Assembly (NCBI RefSeq): GCF_014230315.1
Contig: NZ_JACLAW010000006.1
Span: forward strand, 62,001 to 126,000
Direction: 5' to 3'
DNA: 64,000 bases
DNA from: Novosphingobium flavum
GTDB lineage: Bacteria > Pseudomonadota > Alphaproteobacteria > Sphingomonadales > Sphingomonadaceae
The position numbers were made by a program, and so were the translations under genes. The notes under the pieces are model-generated. The model did no database searches, had not been told where the DNA came from, and worked only from the letters and a program-made list of their open reading frames with translations. Of the stretch, positions 25,048 to 33,532 are shown one piece after another; the stretch's first letter is position 1, and the number at the start of each line of letters is the position of its first letter.

Positions 25048-25368
25048 TCAATAGGTCGGCATGCTGTCCGGCGGCACGTCGTGGTTGAGATCGCGCTCGC
25101 TATGCCGGTCCGCCGCCTCGATCACGACGACCGGCTCGGCATAGCTGGCCCGCCGCGCGGCATCGGCTTCCAGCCAGACCGCCGCCACGAAGGCATCGCC
25201 CTCCTGCACGAAGCCCACGTCGATCACGGTGAAGTCGCCCTTGCGCTCGTCGGTAAAGCGCAGGGTCTGGCCAAGGCTCGGCAAGGCCGGAAACTGGTGG
25301 TCGGTTCCGCCATAGCACGGACCGTCGGCCGCCTCGGCCACGCCCGGAACGAATACGCGCACCTTCAT
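25048..25368 (-). CDS. Conserved-looking hypothetical protein, 106 residues
   Basis: I do not recognise this family. The start at 25368 is chosen because AGGAG lies nine bases upstream; an ATG at 25377 would overlap it. The product begins MKVRVFVPGVAEAADG, is soluble, acidic and has a beta-rich pattern (GDFTVIDVGFVQEGDAFVAAVWLE). There are no membrane segments or signal peptide. It ends 48 nt from the phosphatase stop (convergent) and is divergent from the UbiH-like gene. Codon use matches its neighbours. Confidence 0.6.
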   Translation of the reverse strand: MKVRVFVPGVAEAADGPCYGGTDHQFPALPSLGQTLRFTDERKGDFTVIDVGFVQEGDAFVAAVWLEADAARRASYAEPVVVIEAADRHSERDLNHDVPPDSMPTY

Positions 25369-25584
25369 CAGGGCCATCTCCTCGCCGATCTGGCGAATCG
25401 GGCCTGCCGCTCGCCTTGGAATCATTGCCTTTGCATTGTGGTCGGGCGGGCGGCCCTCTGGCAATCCGTTTCGTCGGCCATTTCGTCCGGCGCGGCCACC
25501 GGATCCGTCTCGAACCGGGCCGGGAAGGGGCGGGCGGGCCTGCGGGCTTGCCCAGGCCCCCGCGCCGGGGCTAAGCCCGCAGGC

Positions 25585-26796
25585 ATGAGCGAAAAGCGCG
25601 ATCTCGTGATCCTCGGCGGCGGCCTCGTCGGCATGACCCTGGCCCTTGCCGCGGCGAAGTGCGGCCTCACCAGCCACGTGGTGGACCGGGCAGCCCCCGA
25701 AGACCTTACCGCCGAAGGCGTCGATGGCCGTGCCTCGGCCATTTCCACCGCCAGCTGGAACCTCTTCGCCAATATCGGCCTCGGGCAGCGGCTAGAACCG
25801 CTCGGGTGTCCGATCGACTCCATTGCCGTGACCGACCAGATGAAGCCCGGCCGGATCGACTTCCGCCCCGAGCCGCATGAAGGCTCGCTCGGCCGGATGT
25901 ATGCCAACCGCGACATCCGCCTCGCCCTGTTCGAAGCCGCGCGCGAGGAAGCGGCCATCGCCTGGCACACCAGCGCCGAGGTGACCGAGCGCCACCGCGG
26001 CCTCCACGGCGTCTCGGTCACGCTCGCCGATGGCCGCCTGCTCGAAGGCGGGCTGCTCGTGGCCGCCGAGGGCCGCCAGTCCCCCACGCGCGACGAAGCC
26101 GGCTTTGGCCTCGCCAAGTGGGACTATCATCACCGCGCCATGGTCACGGCCCTGTGGCACGAGCGGCCCCACGGCAACACCGCCTGGGAAATCTTCTACC
26201 CCGCCGGGCCCTTCGCGCTCCTGCCCCTGCTCGACCAGAACGGCCGCCACCGCTCGGCGCTGGTCTGGACCGTGGCCGAACAGGACGCGGCTGGCTGGAC
26301 CGGACTGTCCGACCGGGCCTTCCTCGCCGAAGTGCAAAAGCGCGTGGCCGATGTCCTCGGCACGGTCGAACTCGCCGCCCCCCGCATGAGCTGGCCGCTC
26401 AATTTCCACCACGCCGGGCGCATCACGGATGACCGGCTGGTGCTCGTCGGCGATGCGGCTCACGGGATGCACCCGATCGCAGGCCAGGGCCTCAACCTCG
26501 GCCTGCGCGATGTCGGCGCCCTCGTCCAGGTCCTCTCCGAAGGGATTCGCCTCGGCCTCGATGTCGGTGATGCCCAGCTCCTTGCCCGCTACGAGCGCTG
26601 GCGCAGCGTGGACAGTCTCTCGGTCATGGCCGCGACCGACACCATCACCCGCCTGTTCGGCGTCCCCGGCCGCCTGCCCTCGCTGGTCCGCCGCGCCGGC
26701 ATGGGCGCGATCCAGCGCTGGCCCGGCCTCAAGCGCTGGTTCATGGACGAAGCCCGCGGCATGAGCGGCAAGCTGCCGGACCTGTTGCAGGCCTGA
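25585..26796 (+). CDS. UbiH/UbiF/VisC-family FAD monooxygenase
   Basis: The 403-residue protein starts at ATG 25585. The FAD-binding dinucleotide motif is LVILGGGLVGMTLALAAA at residues 8-25, the second motif is in LVLVGDAAHGMHPIAGQGLNLGLRD (the GD and DG-type region binding the ribityl chain), and DGRASAIS is the UbiH-family motif. These enzymes hydroxylate the ubiquinone ring. Which ring position it serves cannot be told from sequence alone. Upstream is 216 nt of non-coding DNA separating it from the divergent hypothetical gene. Confidence 0.85.
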   Translation: MSEKRDLVILGGGLVGMTLALAAAKCGLTSHVVDRAAPEDLTAEGVDGRASAISTASWNLFANIGLGQRLEPLGCPIDSIAVTDQMKPGRIDFRPEPHEGSLGRMYANRDIRLALFEAAREEAAIAWHTSAEVTERHRGLHGVSVTLADGRLLEGGLLVAAEGRQSPTRDEAGFGLAKWDYHHRAMVTALWHERPHGNTAWEIFYPAGPFALLPLLDQNGRHRSALVWTVAEQDAAGWTGLSDRAFLAEVQKRVADVLGTVELAAPRMSWPLNFHHAGRITDDRLVLVGDAAHGMHPIAGQGLNLGLRDVGALVQVLSEGIRLGLDVGDAQLLARYERWRSVDSLSVMAATDTITRLFGVPGRLPSLVRRAGMGAIQRWPGLKRWFMDEARGMSGKLPDLLQA

Positions 26797-26844
26797 GGCT
26801 CGCCGCGATGCGGCGCAACGTGCCGGGCTAACGAATTCCTCGCG

Positions 26845-26870
26845 CCGTCGTCCCTGCGCAGGGACGACGG
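26845..26870. terminator. Perfect palindrome between convergent genes
   Basis: CCGTCGTCCCTG and CAGGGACGACGG pair around a two-base CG centre. It lies between the stops of the UbiH-like and Mic60-like genes and could end transcripts in both directions, though it lacks a T-run. The core resembles the repeats at 39119-39290. Confidence 0.55.
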
Positions 26871-26896
26871 CGGCATGCTTGAGAAGCGTTCGCCTC

Positions 26897-27775
26897 CTAG
26901 TCCCCCGCTGCCGCCGGCTGGGCAGCCGCTTGCCCGCCCGCGTCGCGCAGGGCGTGGGCGTCGAGCACTGCCGTCGTCTCCAGCACGTCGAGCGCGCGGT
27001 GCGCGTCGTCATAGCGGCGGGCGGCGGCGAACCAGTCGGTCGCGCCGGCGGCGCCCGGCAGGCGGCGCAGTTCGGCCACGGCGTCGTCGGTCCGCCCGGC
27101 GGTAAGCAGGATGCGGGCGCGGCCGAGGATCATCTGCGGGGCAGGGCTCGGCGTGGCATCGCGGCGAATCACGAACAGGCCGGAAACTTCGCGCTTGATC
27201 CGGTCCCAAGCCCCGGTGTTCGCGGGGGTTTCGGTCAGCGAGGGGGCGAGCGAATCGAGCCCGGCCAGCAACTGGTCGACCGTGACCGGGGCCTTGGCGG
27301 CGGCGATCACGGTGGCCACGGCATTGGGCTGGGCATTGCCGAAGCGCAGGCGCAGCTGGTCCTCAAGGTAGCCGAGCGGCGCCCCGCGATCGAGCGCGCG
27401 CCGGGCGGCGAAGGCGATCAGCAGGGACTCGGCGCGGGCGGCATTGCCGGATGCGGCCTCGGCCTCTGCATTGAGCGTGTCGAGCCGCTCTTCCAGCGTG
27501 GCCATCCGGCCTTCGATGTCGTTCTGGTGCTCGGCCAATGCAGCGGGACTGGCCGCCGGGGCGGACGCGGGCAGGGAACCCGCGCGTACCGCAGCCTTTT
27601 GCGCGGTCTCGGCCTGCGGGCCGGGCAGCGGGAACAGGCCCTTCACCACGGCAAGGCCCACGACCACGGCACCCAAAAGGAAGGCGACCATCGCGGCCAG
27701 AAGCACCGAACCGATGCTGCGGCGCGGGCGCGGCGCGGTTACGACCGGCTCGGCGCTCTGCAAATCTTCCGCCAT
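26897..27775 (-). CDS. Mic60/mitofilin-like membrane protein
   Basis: This 292-residue protein has a short cytoplasmic N-terminus, one membrane helix (SIGSVLLAAMVAFLLGAVVVGLAVV, quoted region at about residues 20-45), a coiled-coil stretch (MATLEERLDTLNAEAEAA) and a helical C-terminal domain with SLFVIRRD-like text (SGLFVIRRDATPSP). This is the layout of alphaproteobacterial mitofilin homologues, which are typically encoded next to hemD, as here (49-nt gap). They shape inner-membrane folds and contact the outer-membrane assembly machinery. Identity is supported by architecture and linkage; conservation of the sequence itself is low. Confidence 0.78.
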   Translation of the reverse strand: MAEDLQSAEPVVTAPRPRRSIGSVLLAAMVAFLLGAVVVGLAVVKGLFPLPGPQAETAQKAAVRAGSLPASAPAASPAALAEHQNDIEGRMATLEERLDTLNAEAEAASGNAARAESLLIAFAARRALDRGAPLGYLEDQLRLRFGNAQPNAVATVIAAAKAPVTVDQLLAGLDSLAPSLTETPANTGAWDRIKREVSGLFVIRRDATPSPAPQMILGRARILLTAGRTDDAVAELRRLPGAAGATDWFAAARRYDDAHRALDVLETTAVLDAHALRDAGGQAAAQPAAAGD

Positions 27776-27824
27776 GCCTAAATCCGGTTTCCTTTGTTCC
27801 CGCCGCTTTCGGCCCAGACCCGTC

Positions 27825-28502
27825 TCAGGTGTGGCACAGTTCGGCGGCTTTCGCCAACAGCGCGTTTTCCAGAGGCTCTTGCGCCGTGGAAACGCTGGCC
27901 CAGCCCGATCCGGCCGCCGCCGCCACGCGCGGGCCGATGCAGGCAAGATGAAGCCGCGCCCGGACCACCCCGTGGCGGCCGCATTCGGCGGCAAAGTGCC
28001 GCGCCGCCTCGGCCGAGTGGAGCAGGACCACCGCCGCCCCTTCCAGCCGGCGCACCAGTGCGGCCGGCATCGGCGCGCTCAAGCTTTCATAGACCGTGCG
28101 CTCGGTCATGCTCACCCCTGCGGGCAGGCTCAGCGTTACCCGCTCGGCCCCGGCGAGGCGCAGCACCCGCGCTCCGGCGCGCACCTGGTCCAGCACGCCC
28201 TGCAAGCCGCCGCTGCCCGCCGCAGCCACGGCAAAGCCCGCCTCGCGCGCGGCCTCGGCCGTTGCTTCGCCCACGGCATGGATTGGCAGGCCGCGCAAGG
28301 CGGCAAGGCCCGCCCCGCCGTGGCGAAAGACATTGGCGCTGCCCGCGAGCAGCAGGTCGAACGCGCCCGAATCGGGCAAGTCCCAGGCAACCGGGCGCAC
28401 GGAAAACAAAGGAAATCCCTCCGCCTCCAGCCCCAGCGCCCGCGCCGCCGCCACGGTTGCGCTCGCGCCCGGTTCGGGCCGGATCGCCAGCAGGGGGATC
28501 AT
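27825..28502 (-). CDS. hemD: Uroporphyrinogen-III synthase HemD
   Basis: The 225-residue protein begins MIPLLAIRPEPGASATVAAARALG, the usual HemD N-terminus (RP.P.a..ta..l...G), and has a two-domain alpha/beta layout with VVLLHSAEAARHFA near residue 160. It closes hydroxymethylbilane to uroporphyrinogen III. It overlaps hemC by 4 nt and is followed by the Mic60-like gene, giving hemC-hemD-mic60 as one operon. HemD sequences diverge widely, and position strengthens the call. Confidence 0.9.
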   Translation of the reverse strand: MIPLLAIRPEPGASATVAAARALGLEAEGFPLFSVRPVAWDLPDSGAFDLLLAGSANVFRHGGAGLAALRGLPIHAVGEATAEAAREAGFAVAAAGSGGLQGVLDQVRAGARVLRLAGAERVTLSLPAGVSMTERTVYESLSAPMPAALVRRLEGAAVVLLHSAEAARHFAAECGRHGVVRARLHLACIGPRVAAAAGSGWASVSTAQEPLENALLAKAAELCHT

Positions 28503-29428
28503 CGCCCGGTGAAATGCACCGCGATCGCCGGCACCGCGCGGGCCAGGAGGTCGTCCGCCAGCCGCCCCGGCGCCGCGTCATCGCCAGCGGCAAAGCGAAT
28601 CTCGCCCGCCACCCGCTCGGCCCCGTCCGGGCTGAACAGCGCGGCTTCCATCACCAGTGCCGGTCCCTCGGCGCGGGTCAGCACGGCGATCGGGCTGTGA
28701 CAATTTCCGCCCAGCGCGGCGAGCAGCGCCCGCTCGGCCGTCACCGCCGCGTGGCTCGGCGTATCGTTGATCGCGGCCAGCAGGGCGCGCACGGCCTCGT
28801 CTCCGGCCCGGCACTCGATCGCGATCGCACCCTGTCCCGGCGCGGGCAGCCAGTCTTCGGCGTCCAGCGGATGGCCCACCCCGTGCTGCCCCAGCCGGTT
28901 GAGCCCGGCCAGCGCCAGCAGCGTCGCATCGGCCTCGCCCGCCTGCAGCTTGGCCAGCCGGGTCGCCACGTTGCCGCGAAACGGCACCACCGTGCAGTCC
29001 GGCCGGGCATGGAGCAATTGCGCCGCCCGGCGCGGCGCGCTCGTGCCGACGCGGGCGCCGCGGGGCAGGGCGTGGATCGAGGCGGCCCCCACCAGCACGT
29101 CGCGCACATCCTCGCGCGGCAGGATCGCGGCGATGGCGATTCCAGCGGGCCTGATCGTCTCGACATCCTTGAGCGAATGGACCGCGAAGTCGATCTCGCC
29201 CGCCAGCAGCCAGGCGTCCAGCTCCTTGGTCCACAGCGCCTTTCCGCCGATCTCGGCCAGCGGCCGGTCCTGGATCCTGTCCCCGCTCGCGGTCACCGGC
29301 ACCAGTTCGACCTGCTCCTCGCGCCAGCCGTGCGCGGCGCAAAGGCGGGCCCGCGCCTCCTCGGCCTGGGCCATGGCAAGGGGGGAGCGACGGGTTCCGA
29401 GCTTGAGCATAGGTGTAGGCGCAGTCAT
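28499..29428 (-). CDS. hemC: Porphobilinogen deaminase HemC
   Basis: The protein has 309 residues from the ATG at 29428 (MTAPTPMLKLGTRRSPLAMAQ). LGTRRSPLA is the family N-terminus; IDFAVHSLKD contains the catalytic Asp region; LLAALGGNCHSPIAV holds the cysteine that binds the dipyrromethane cofactor. The enzyme joins four porphobilinogens into hydroxymethylbilane. Its start is 43 nt from the divergent tsaD gene. Confidence 0.96.
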   Translation of the reverse strand: MTAPTPMLKLGTRRSPLAMAQAEEARARLCAAHGWREEQVELVPVTASGDRIQDRPLAEIGGKALWTKELDAWLLAGEIDFAVHSLKDVETIRPAGIAIAAILPREDVRDVLVGAASIHALPRGARVGTSAPRRAAQLLHARPDCTVVPFRGNVATRLAKLQAGEADATLLALAGLNRLGQHGVGHPLDAEDWLPAPGQGAIAIECRAGDEAVRALLAAINDTPSHAAVTAERALLAALGGNCHSPIAVLTRAEGPALVMEAALFSPDGAERVAGEIRFAAGDDAAPGRLADDLLARAVPAIAVHFTGR

Positions 29429-29471
29429 CGCGGCTTGTGCTAGGCGGCTTTGTCGGTAAGGGGAAGCGGGC

Positions 29472-30515
29472 ATGAGACTGGTCCTCGGCATTGAATCCTC
29501 GTGTGACGAGACTGCGGCCGCGCTGGTGACGCCGGACCGCGTCATCGTCGCGCAGCGGATCGCCTCGCAGGACGATGCCCACCGCCCCTATGGCGGCGTG
29601 GTTCCCGAGATCGCCGCCCGCGCCCATGCCGAACGGCTCACCCCGCTGATCGCGGCCACCCTGGCCGATGCCGGAAAGACCCTCGCCGATGTCGATGCCA
29701 TCGCGGCCACGGCCGGGCCCGGCCTGATCGGCGGCGTCATGGTCGGCCTTGTCACGGCCAAGGCGCTGGCCATGGCGGGCGGCAAGCCGCTGCTCGCGAT
29801 CAACCACCTCGAAGGCCACGCCCTCTCGCCGCGCCTCGCCGATCCCACGCTGGCCTTCCCCTACCTCCTCCTCCTCGCCTCGGGCGGCCACTGCCAGCTC
29901 CTGCTGGTCGAGGGGGTGGGCCAATACCGCCGCCTCGCCACCACGATCGACGATGCGCTGGGCGAGGCTTTCGACAAGACTGCCAAGATCCTCGCGCTCG
30001 GCTTCCCCGGCGGCCCGGCGGTCGAGCGTCTCGCCCGCGAAGGCAATCCAAGGGCGGTGCCCCTGCCGCGCCCGTTGCTGGGCAGCGCCGAGCCGCACTT
30101 CTCCTTCGCCGGCCTCAAGAGCGCGGTCCTGCGCGCCAAGGAAGCCGCCATCCACGCCGACGCCGACCTCGCAGCCTCGTTCCAGCAAGCCGCGATCGAC
30201 TGCGTGATCGACCGCACCCGCCGCGCCCTCGCCGCCGCCGGCGAAGTCACCGCCCTCGTCGTTGCGGGCGGCGTCGCTGCCAACCAGTCGGTCCGCGCCG
30301 CGCTCGAAAGCCTCGCCGCCCAGCATGCCCTGCGCTTCGTCGCCCCGCCGCAGGTGCTCTGCACAGATAACGCCGCGATGATCGCCTGGGCCGGGATCGA
30401 GCGGATGGAGCAGTCCGGCTGGACCCTGTCGGACCCGCTCGATTTCGCCGCCCGCCCGCGCTGGCCGCTCGATCCGAACGCCCAGCCCGCGCGCGGCGCA
30501 GGGGTGAAGGCATGA
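29472..30515 (+). CDS. tsaD: tRNA threonylcarbamoyladenosine transferase subunit TsaD
   Basis: This 347-residue ASKHA-fold protein begins [19 protein letters not shown], the invariant TsaD start. Metal ligands His112 and His116 are in [10 protein letters not shown]. Later motifs include ASGGHCQLL and [13 protein letters not shown]. With TsaB and TsaE it makes t6A37 in ANN-decoding tRNAs. It is divergent from hemC, and its stop overlaps gpsA by 4 nt. Confidence 0.96.
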   Translation: MRLVLGIESSCDETAAALVTPDRVIVAQRIASQDDAHRPYGGVVPEIAARAHAERLTPLIAATLADAGKTLADVDAIAATAGPGLIGGVMVGLVTAKALAMAGGKPLLAINHLEGHALSPRLADPTLAFPYLLLLASGGHCQLLLVEGVGQYRRLATTIDDALGEAFDKTAKILALGFPGGPAVERLAREGNPRAVPLPRPLLGSAEPHFSFAGLKSAVLRAKEAAIHADADLAASFQQAAIDCVIDRTRRALAAAGEVTALVVAGGVAANQSVRAALESLAAQHALRFVAPPQVLCTDNAAMIAWAGIERMEQSGWTLSDPLDFAARPRWPLDPNAQPARGAGVKA

Positions 30516-31507
30516 CCGGGGCCATCGGCATTATCGGCGCCGGCGCCTGGGGCACGGCTCTCGCCCAGGTCCTCGCCAGCGACGGCAGGGAGGTCCTGCT
30601 CTGGGCCCGCGAGGAAGCGCTCGTCGCCGAAATCAACGCGGCCCACACCAACACCCCCTATCTCCCCACCGCCCGCCTCAGTGATCAGGTCCGCGCCACC
30701 ACCGCGCTGGCCGACCTTGCCGATCTGCCCGTCGTGCTCGCCGTCACCCCGGCCCAGCACCTCGCCTCGGTCCTCGCCGATCTTCCCGCCGCGCCGCGCG
30801 ATCTCGTGCTCTGCGCCAAGGGGATCGAGGCCGGCAGCGGCCGCCTGATGGCCGATGTTGCCCGCGCCGCCGCGCCAGGCGCAACGATCGCCGTCCTCTC
30901 CGGCCCCACTTTCGCGCATGAGGTCGCCGCCCTCCTCCCCACCGCCGTCACCCTCGCCTGCTCGGGCGGGGAAGCGCAGTGGCAGCGGCTCTCGCCGGCG
31001 ATTTCCCGGCCAACCCTGCGGCCCTATTATTCCGACGACGTGATCGGCGCCGAGATCGGCGGCGCGATCAAGAACGTGCTCGCCATCGCCTGCGGCGTGG
31101 TCGAAGGGCTCGGCCTCGGCCAGAACGCCCGCGCCGCCCTCATCGCGCGCGGCTATGCCGAGATGCTGCGCTTCGGCACGGCGCGCGGCGCCCGGGCGGA
31201 AACCCTTGCCGGCCTGTGCGGCCTTGGCGATCTCGTGCTTACCTGCTCCTCCACCTCCAGTCGCAATTTCTCGCTCGGCAAGGCGCTGGGCGAGGGGCTT
31301 TCGGCGGCCGAGGCGCTTGCCGGCAAGAACTCGGTGGCCGAAGGCGCTTCCACCGCCCCGGTCCTTGCCGACCTTGCCGAACGCGAAGGGATCGCCCTGC
31401 CGATCGTCGCCGCAGTCTGCCGCCTGCTGCGCGGAGAGGCTCCGGCCAAGGTGGTCGCCGCCGAACTCCTGGCCCGCCCCCTGCGCGCCGAGGGCCTGAC
31501 GCCGTGA
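30512..31507 (+). CDS. gpsA: Glycerol-3-phosphate dehydrogenase [NAD(P)+] GpsA
   Basis: The 331-residue enzyme has the nucleotide-binding motif [15 protein letters not shown] at its N-terminus, the catalytic lysine region [17 protein letters not shown] and the conserved [11 protein letters not shown]. It makes sn-glycerol 3-phosphate for phospholipids. It lies between tsaD and the flippase with 4-nt overlaps on both sides, so the three are one transcription unit. Confidence 0.96.
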   Translation: MTGAIGIIGAGAWGTALAQVLASDGREVLLWAREEALVAEINAAHTNTPYLPTARLSDQVRATTALADLADLPVVLAVTPAQHLASVLADLPAAPRDLVLCAKGIEAGSGRLMADVARAAAPGATIAVLSGPTFAHEVAALLPTAVTLACSGGEAQWQRLSPAISRPTLRPYYSDDVIGAEIGGAIKNVLAIACGVVEGLGLGQNARAALIARGYAEMLRFGTARGARAETLAGLCGLGDLVLTCSSTSSRNFSLGKALGEGLSAAEALAGKNSVAEGASTAPVLADLAEREGIALPIVAAVCRLLRGEAPAKVVAAELLARPLRAEGLTP

Positions 31508-32991
31508 GCGAAAAAGGGGCTGACAAGGAACAGCAGGAAGATATCGCCGCCCTCGCCAAGGGTGGGCGCACCAATTTCTTCGGCTTCATCCTGCGCCTCG
31601 TCGCGCGCATCCCGTTCCTGTTCATCGCCAGCCGCCTCTATGGCGCCAGCGCCATGGGCCGCTTCGCCTCGGCCCTCGTCATGGTCGAATTCGCCGGGAT
31701 GATCGCCACCCTCGGCCAGAAGCGCGGCCTTGCCCAGCGCCTCTCCGAAGACCGCGAGCATCCCGCCCATGCCGTGACCGACGCGCTGGTCGTTGCCACG
31801 GCGATCGCGCTGGTCTTCACCGCGCTGATCTATGCCTTCCCGGCCTCGATGTATCCCAAGGGAAACTTTACGCAGGGCGAGCGACTGCTGGTCCTCTCGG
31901 TCTGGCTGCTGGCCATGGGCGACCTTGCGCTGGCCGCGCTCGCTTACCGGTTTGACGTTGCCACCACGGTTCGCGCCCGCTCGGTGATCGAGCCTTGGGC
32001 GCTCTCGCTCTCGGCCGGGGCCTTCTACTTCGTGGCCCCCGAAAGCGGCCTCAGCCTCGCCTACCTGTTCTCCACTGCGGCGGCGACCTTCACCGCGCTC
32101 TACGCGCTGGTCCGCAACTATGGCCTGCCGCGCGGCTGGCGGTTCCAGCCCGGCCACCTCCTCGCGCTGGCCAACCGCAACATCGCGCTGGCCGGGGCAG
32201 ACGCGGTCGAATGGGGCACCCGCAAGCTCGACGTGTTCATCCTGCGCTTCTTCGTGGGCGAGGCGGCGCTCGGCATCTACTACTTCGCCCAGCAGTTCGC
32301 TTCGCTCCCGCAAAAGCTGAAAACCAGCTTCGAGCCGGTGCTCGGCCCGGTCATCACCCGCAACGTGAACGACCGCAACTACGCCGCGATCGCCAAACAG
32401 GTCTGCCAGGTCGGCTTCTGGATCACCACGGCCCAGGCCGGCATTGCCCTTGCCCTTGCCATCCCCGGCACCGGCCTGATGGGCCTTGGCGGGCCGGACT
32501 TCGTCAAGGGCACCGGGGCACTGGTTTTCCTTCTCCTCGCCGAAGTCGTCGCGGCCACGGCTGTCGTCAGCGAGGGCGCGCTGGTCTACCTCGCGCGCTA
32601 CCAGAACCTCATCGTCTCGCTTTTCACCATCCTGCTGCAGGCGCTCCTCACCATTGGCGGGATCGAACTCGTCGCCCGCCTCGGCTACGGGCAGGGCTGG
32701 TGGGTCGCCGCCGCCGCCGCCGCGCTGATGCTCTCGCTCGGCACGGCCTCGCTGATGAAATCGCGCCTTCTCGCGCGCATCCTGGGCGAGCCGATCAACA
32801 ACTGGCGCTGGCCGCTCGCCTGGGCCGCGCTCCCCGCCGCCGCGGTCGGCTTCACCGCCACGTACACCCTGCCCGAATGGGCCGGCATGGTCCTCGGCAT
32901 CCCGGCGATCCTCGGCATCTACGTCTGGATCATCTGGCGCAAGGGCTTCGGTCACGAAGACCGGATGCTGTTCCGCAAGAACGTCGGCTGA
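31504..32991 (+). CDS. Lipopolysaccharide/oligosaccharide flippase-family membrane protein
   Basis: The 495-residue protein starts at a GTG overlapping the gpsA stop. It has about 12-14 hydrophobic helices and belongs by pattern to the MOP/polysaccharide synthase (Wzx-like) group: RTNFFGFILRLVARIPFLFIASRLYG at the N-terminus and DVFILRFFVGEAALGIYYFAQQFASLP in the middle. Such proteins flip lipid-linked sugars across the inner membrane. No glycosyltransferases are nearby, so the substrate is unknown. The next 541 nt contain no gene, only repeats. Confidence 0.8.
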   Translation: MSEKGADKEQQEDIAALAKGGRTNFFGFILRLVARIPFLFIASRLYGASAMGRFASALVMVEFAGMIATLGQKRGLAQRLSEDREHPAHAVTDALVVATAIALVFTALIYAFPASMYPKGNFTQGERLLVLSVWLLAMGDLALAALAYRFDVATTVRARSVIEPWALSLSAGAFYFVAPESGLSLAYLFSTAAATFTALYALVRNYGLPRGWRFQPGHLLALANRNIALAGADAVEWGTRKLDVFILRFFVGEAALGIYYFAQQFASLPQKLKTSFEPVLGPVITRNVNDRNYAAIAKQVCQVGFWITTAQAGIALALAIPGTGLMGLGGPDFVKGTGALVFLLLAEVVAATAVVSEGALVYLARYQNLIVSLFTILLQALLTIGGIELVARLGYGQGWWVAAAAAALMLSLGTASLMKSRLLARILGEPINNWRWPLAWAALPAAAVGFTATYTLPEWAGMVLGIPAILGIYVWIIWRKGFGHEDRMLFRKNVG

Positions 32992-33086
32992 TCGAGCAAC
33001 AAGGGAAAGTCCCGGCCCCAGATCCCTTGCCGTCTTCCGGCGCCAGCCTAGCCCTTCAGGCGCCGTCGCTCCCCCTCTCCCCGTCG

Positions 33087-33164
33087 CCCCGGACTTGATC
33101 CGGGGCCCCGCTGCCTTCCAGTGACGCTAGCGAGGAAAAGCGGGATCCCGGGGCAAGCCCGGGA
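33087..33164. repeat. REP-like pair of hairpins
   Basis: CCCCGGA/TCCGGGG (33087-33105) and TCCCGGG/CCCGGGA (33146-33164), each with a five-base loop, lie downstream of the flippase gene. The right side CCCGGGATGACGGAAGG recurs almost unchanged at 49579-49594 between serC and serA, so this is a small dispersed family. Confidence 0.65.
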
Positions 33165-33250
33165 TGACGGAAGGCAGAGGGATTTGGACAAGATTGGATG
33201 GACAGTTCTCCCGACTTTCCGGTCATTGCCCCACCCCAGCATCCCGCGAT

Positions 33251-33408
33251 TTTCCTACTTGGCGCGACCCTGTCACAATGCCTTTGTCATCCCGCACCGG
33301 AAGCAGGCGCGCAAAGCGAGTAGGACAAGTGTCACCCATCCACTCTTGGCCAAGTCATTGTAATTCCAAGGTTGGCGCCGAAAGCAGGGTTACACTCGTG
33401 TCACCCTG
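33251..33408 (+). repeat. Dispersed ~157-nt repeat, copy A
   Basis: The stretch aligns with the reverse complement of 38866-39022. Shared blocks are TTTCCTAC at the left, GGACAAGTGTCACCCAT in the middle (offset 72 nt, against 70 in copy B), CACTCTT, and ACTCGTGTCACCCTG at the right end. It sits 124 nt upstream of the VWA lipoprotein gene. No coding potential is evident. Confidence 0.75.
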
Positions 33409-33532
33409 CCCACGAAATGGGCGGCGGCGAGCAGCGAACTTGCACCATTCGTCGCGCGCAGGCACCATTCAGTCGGCGTTAACGGCTGAAAGAGCCACTT
33501 TCGGCGCGGGAACGAGGAAGGGACTGGAAGCC

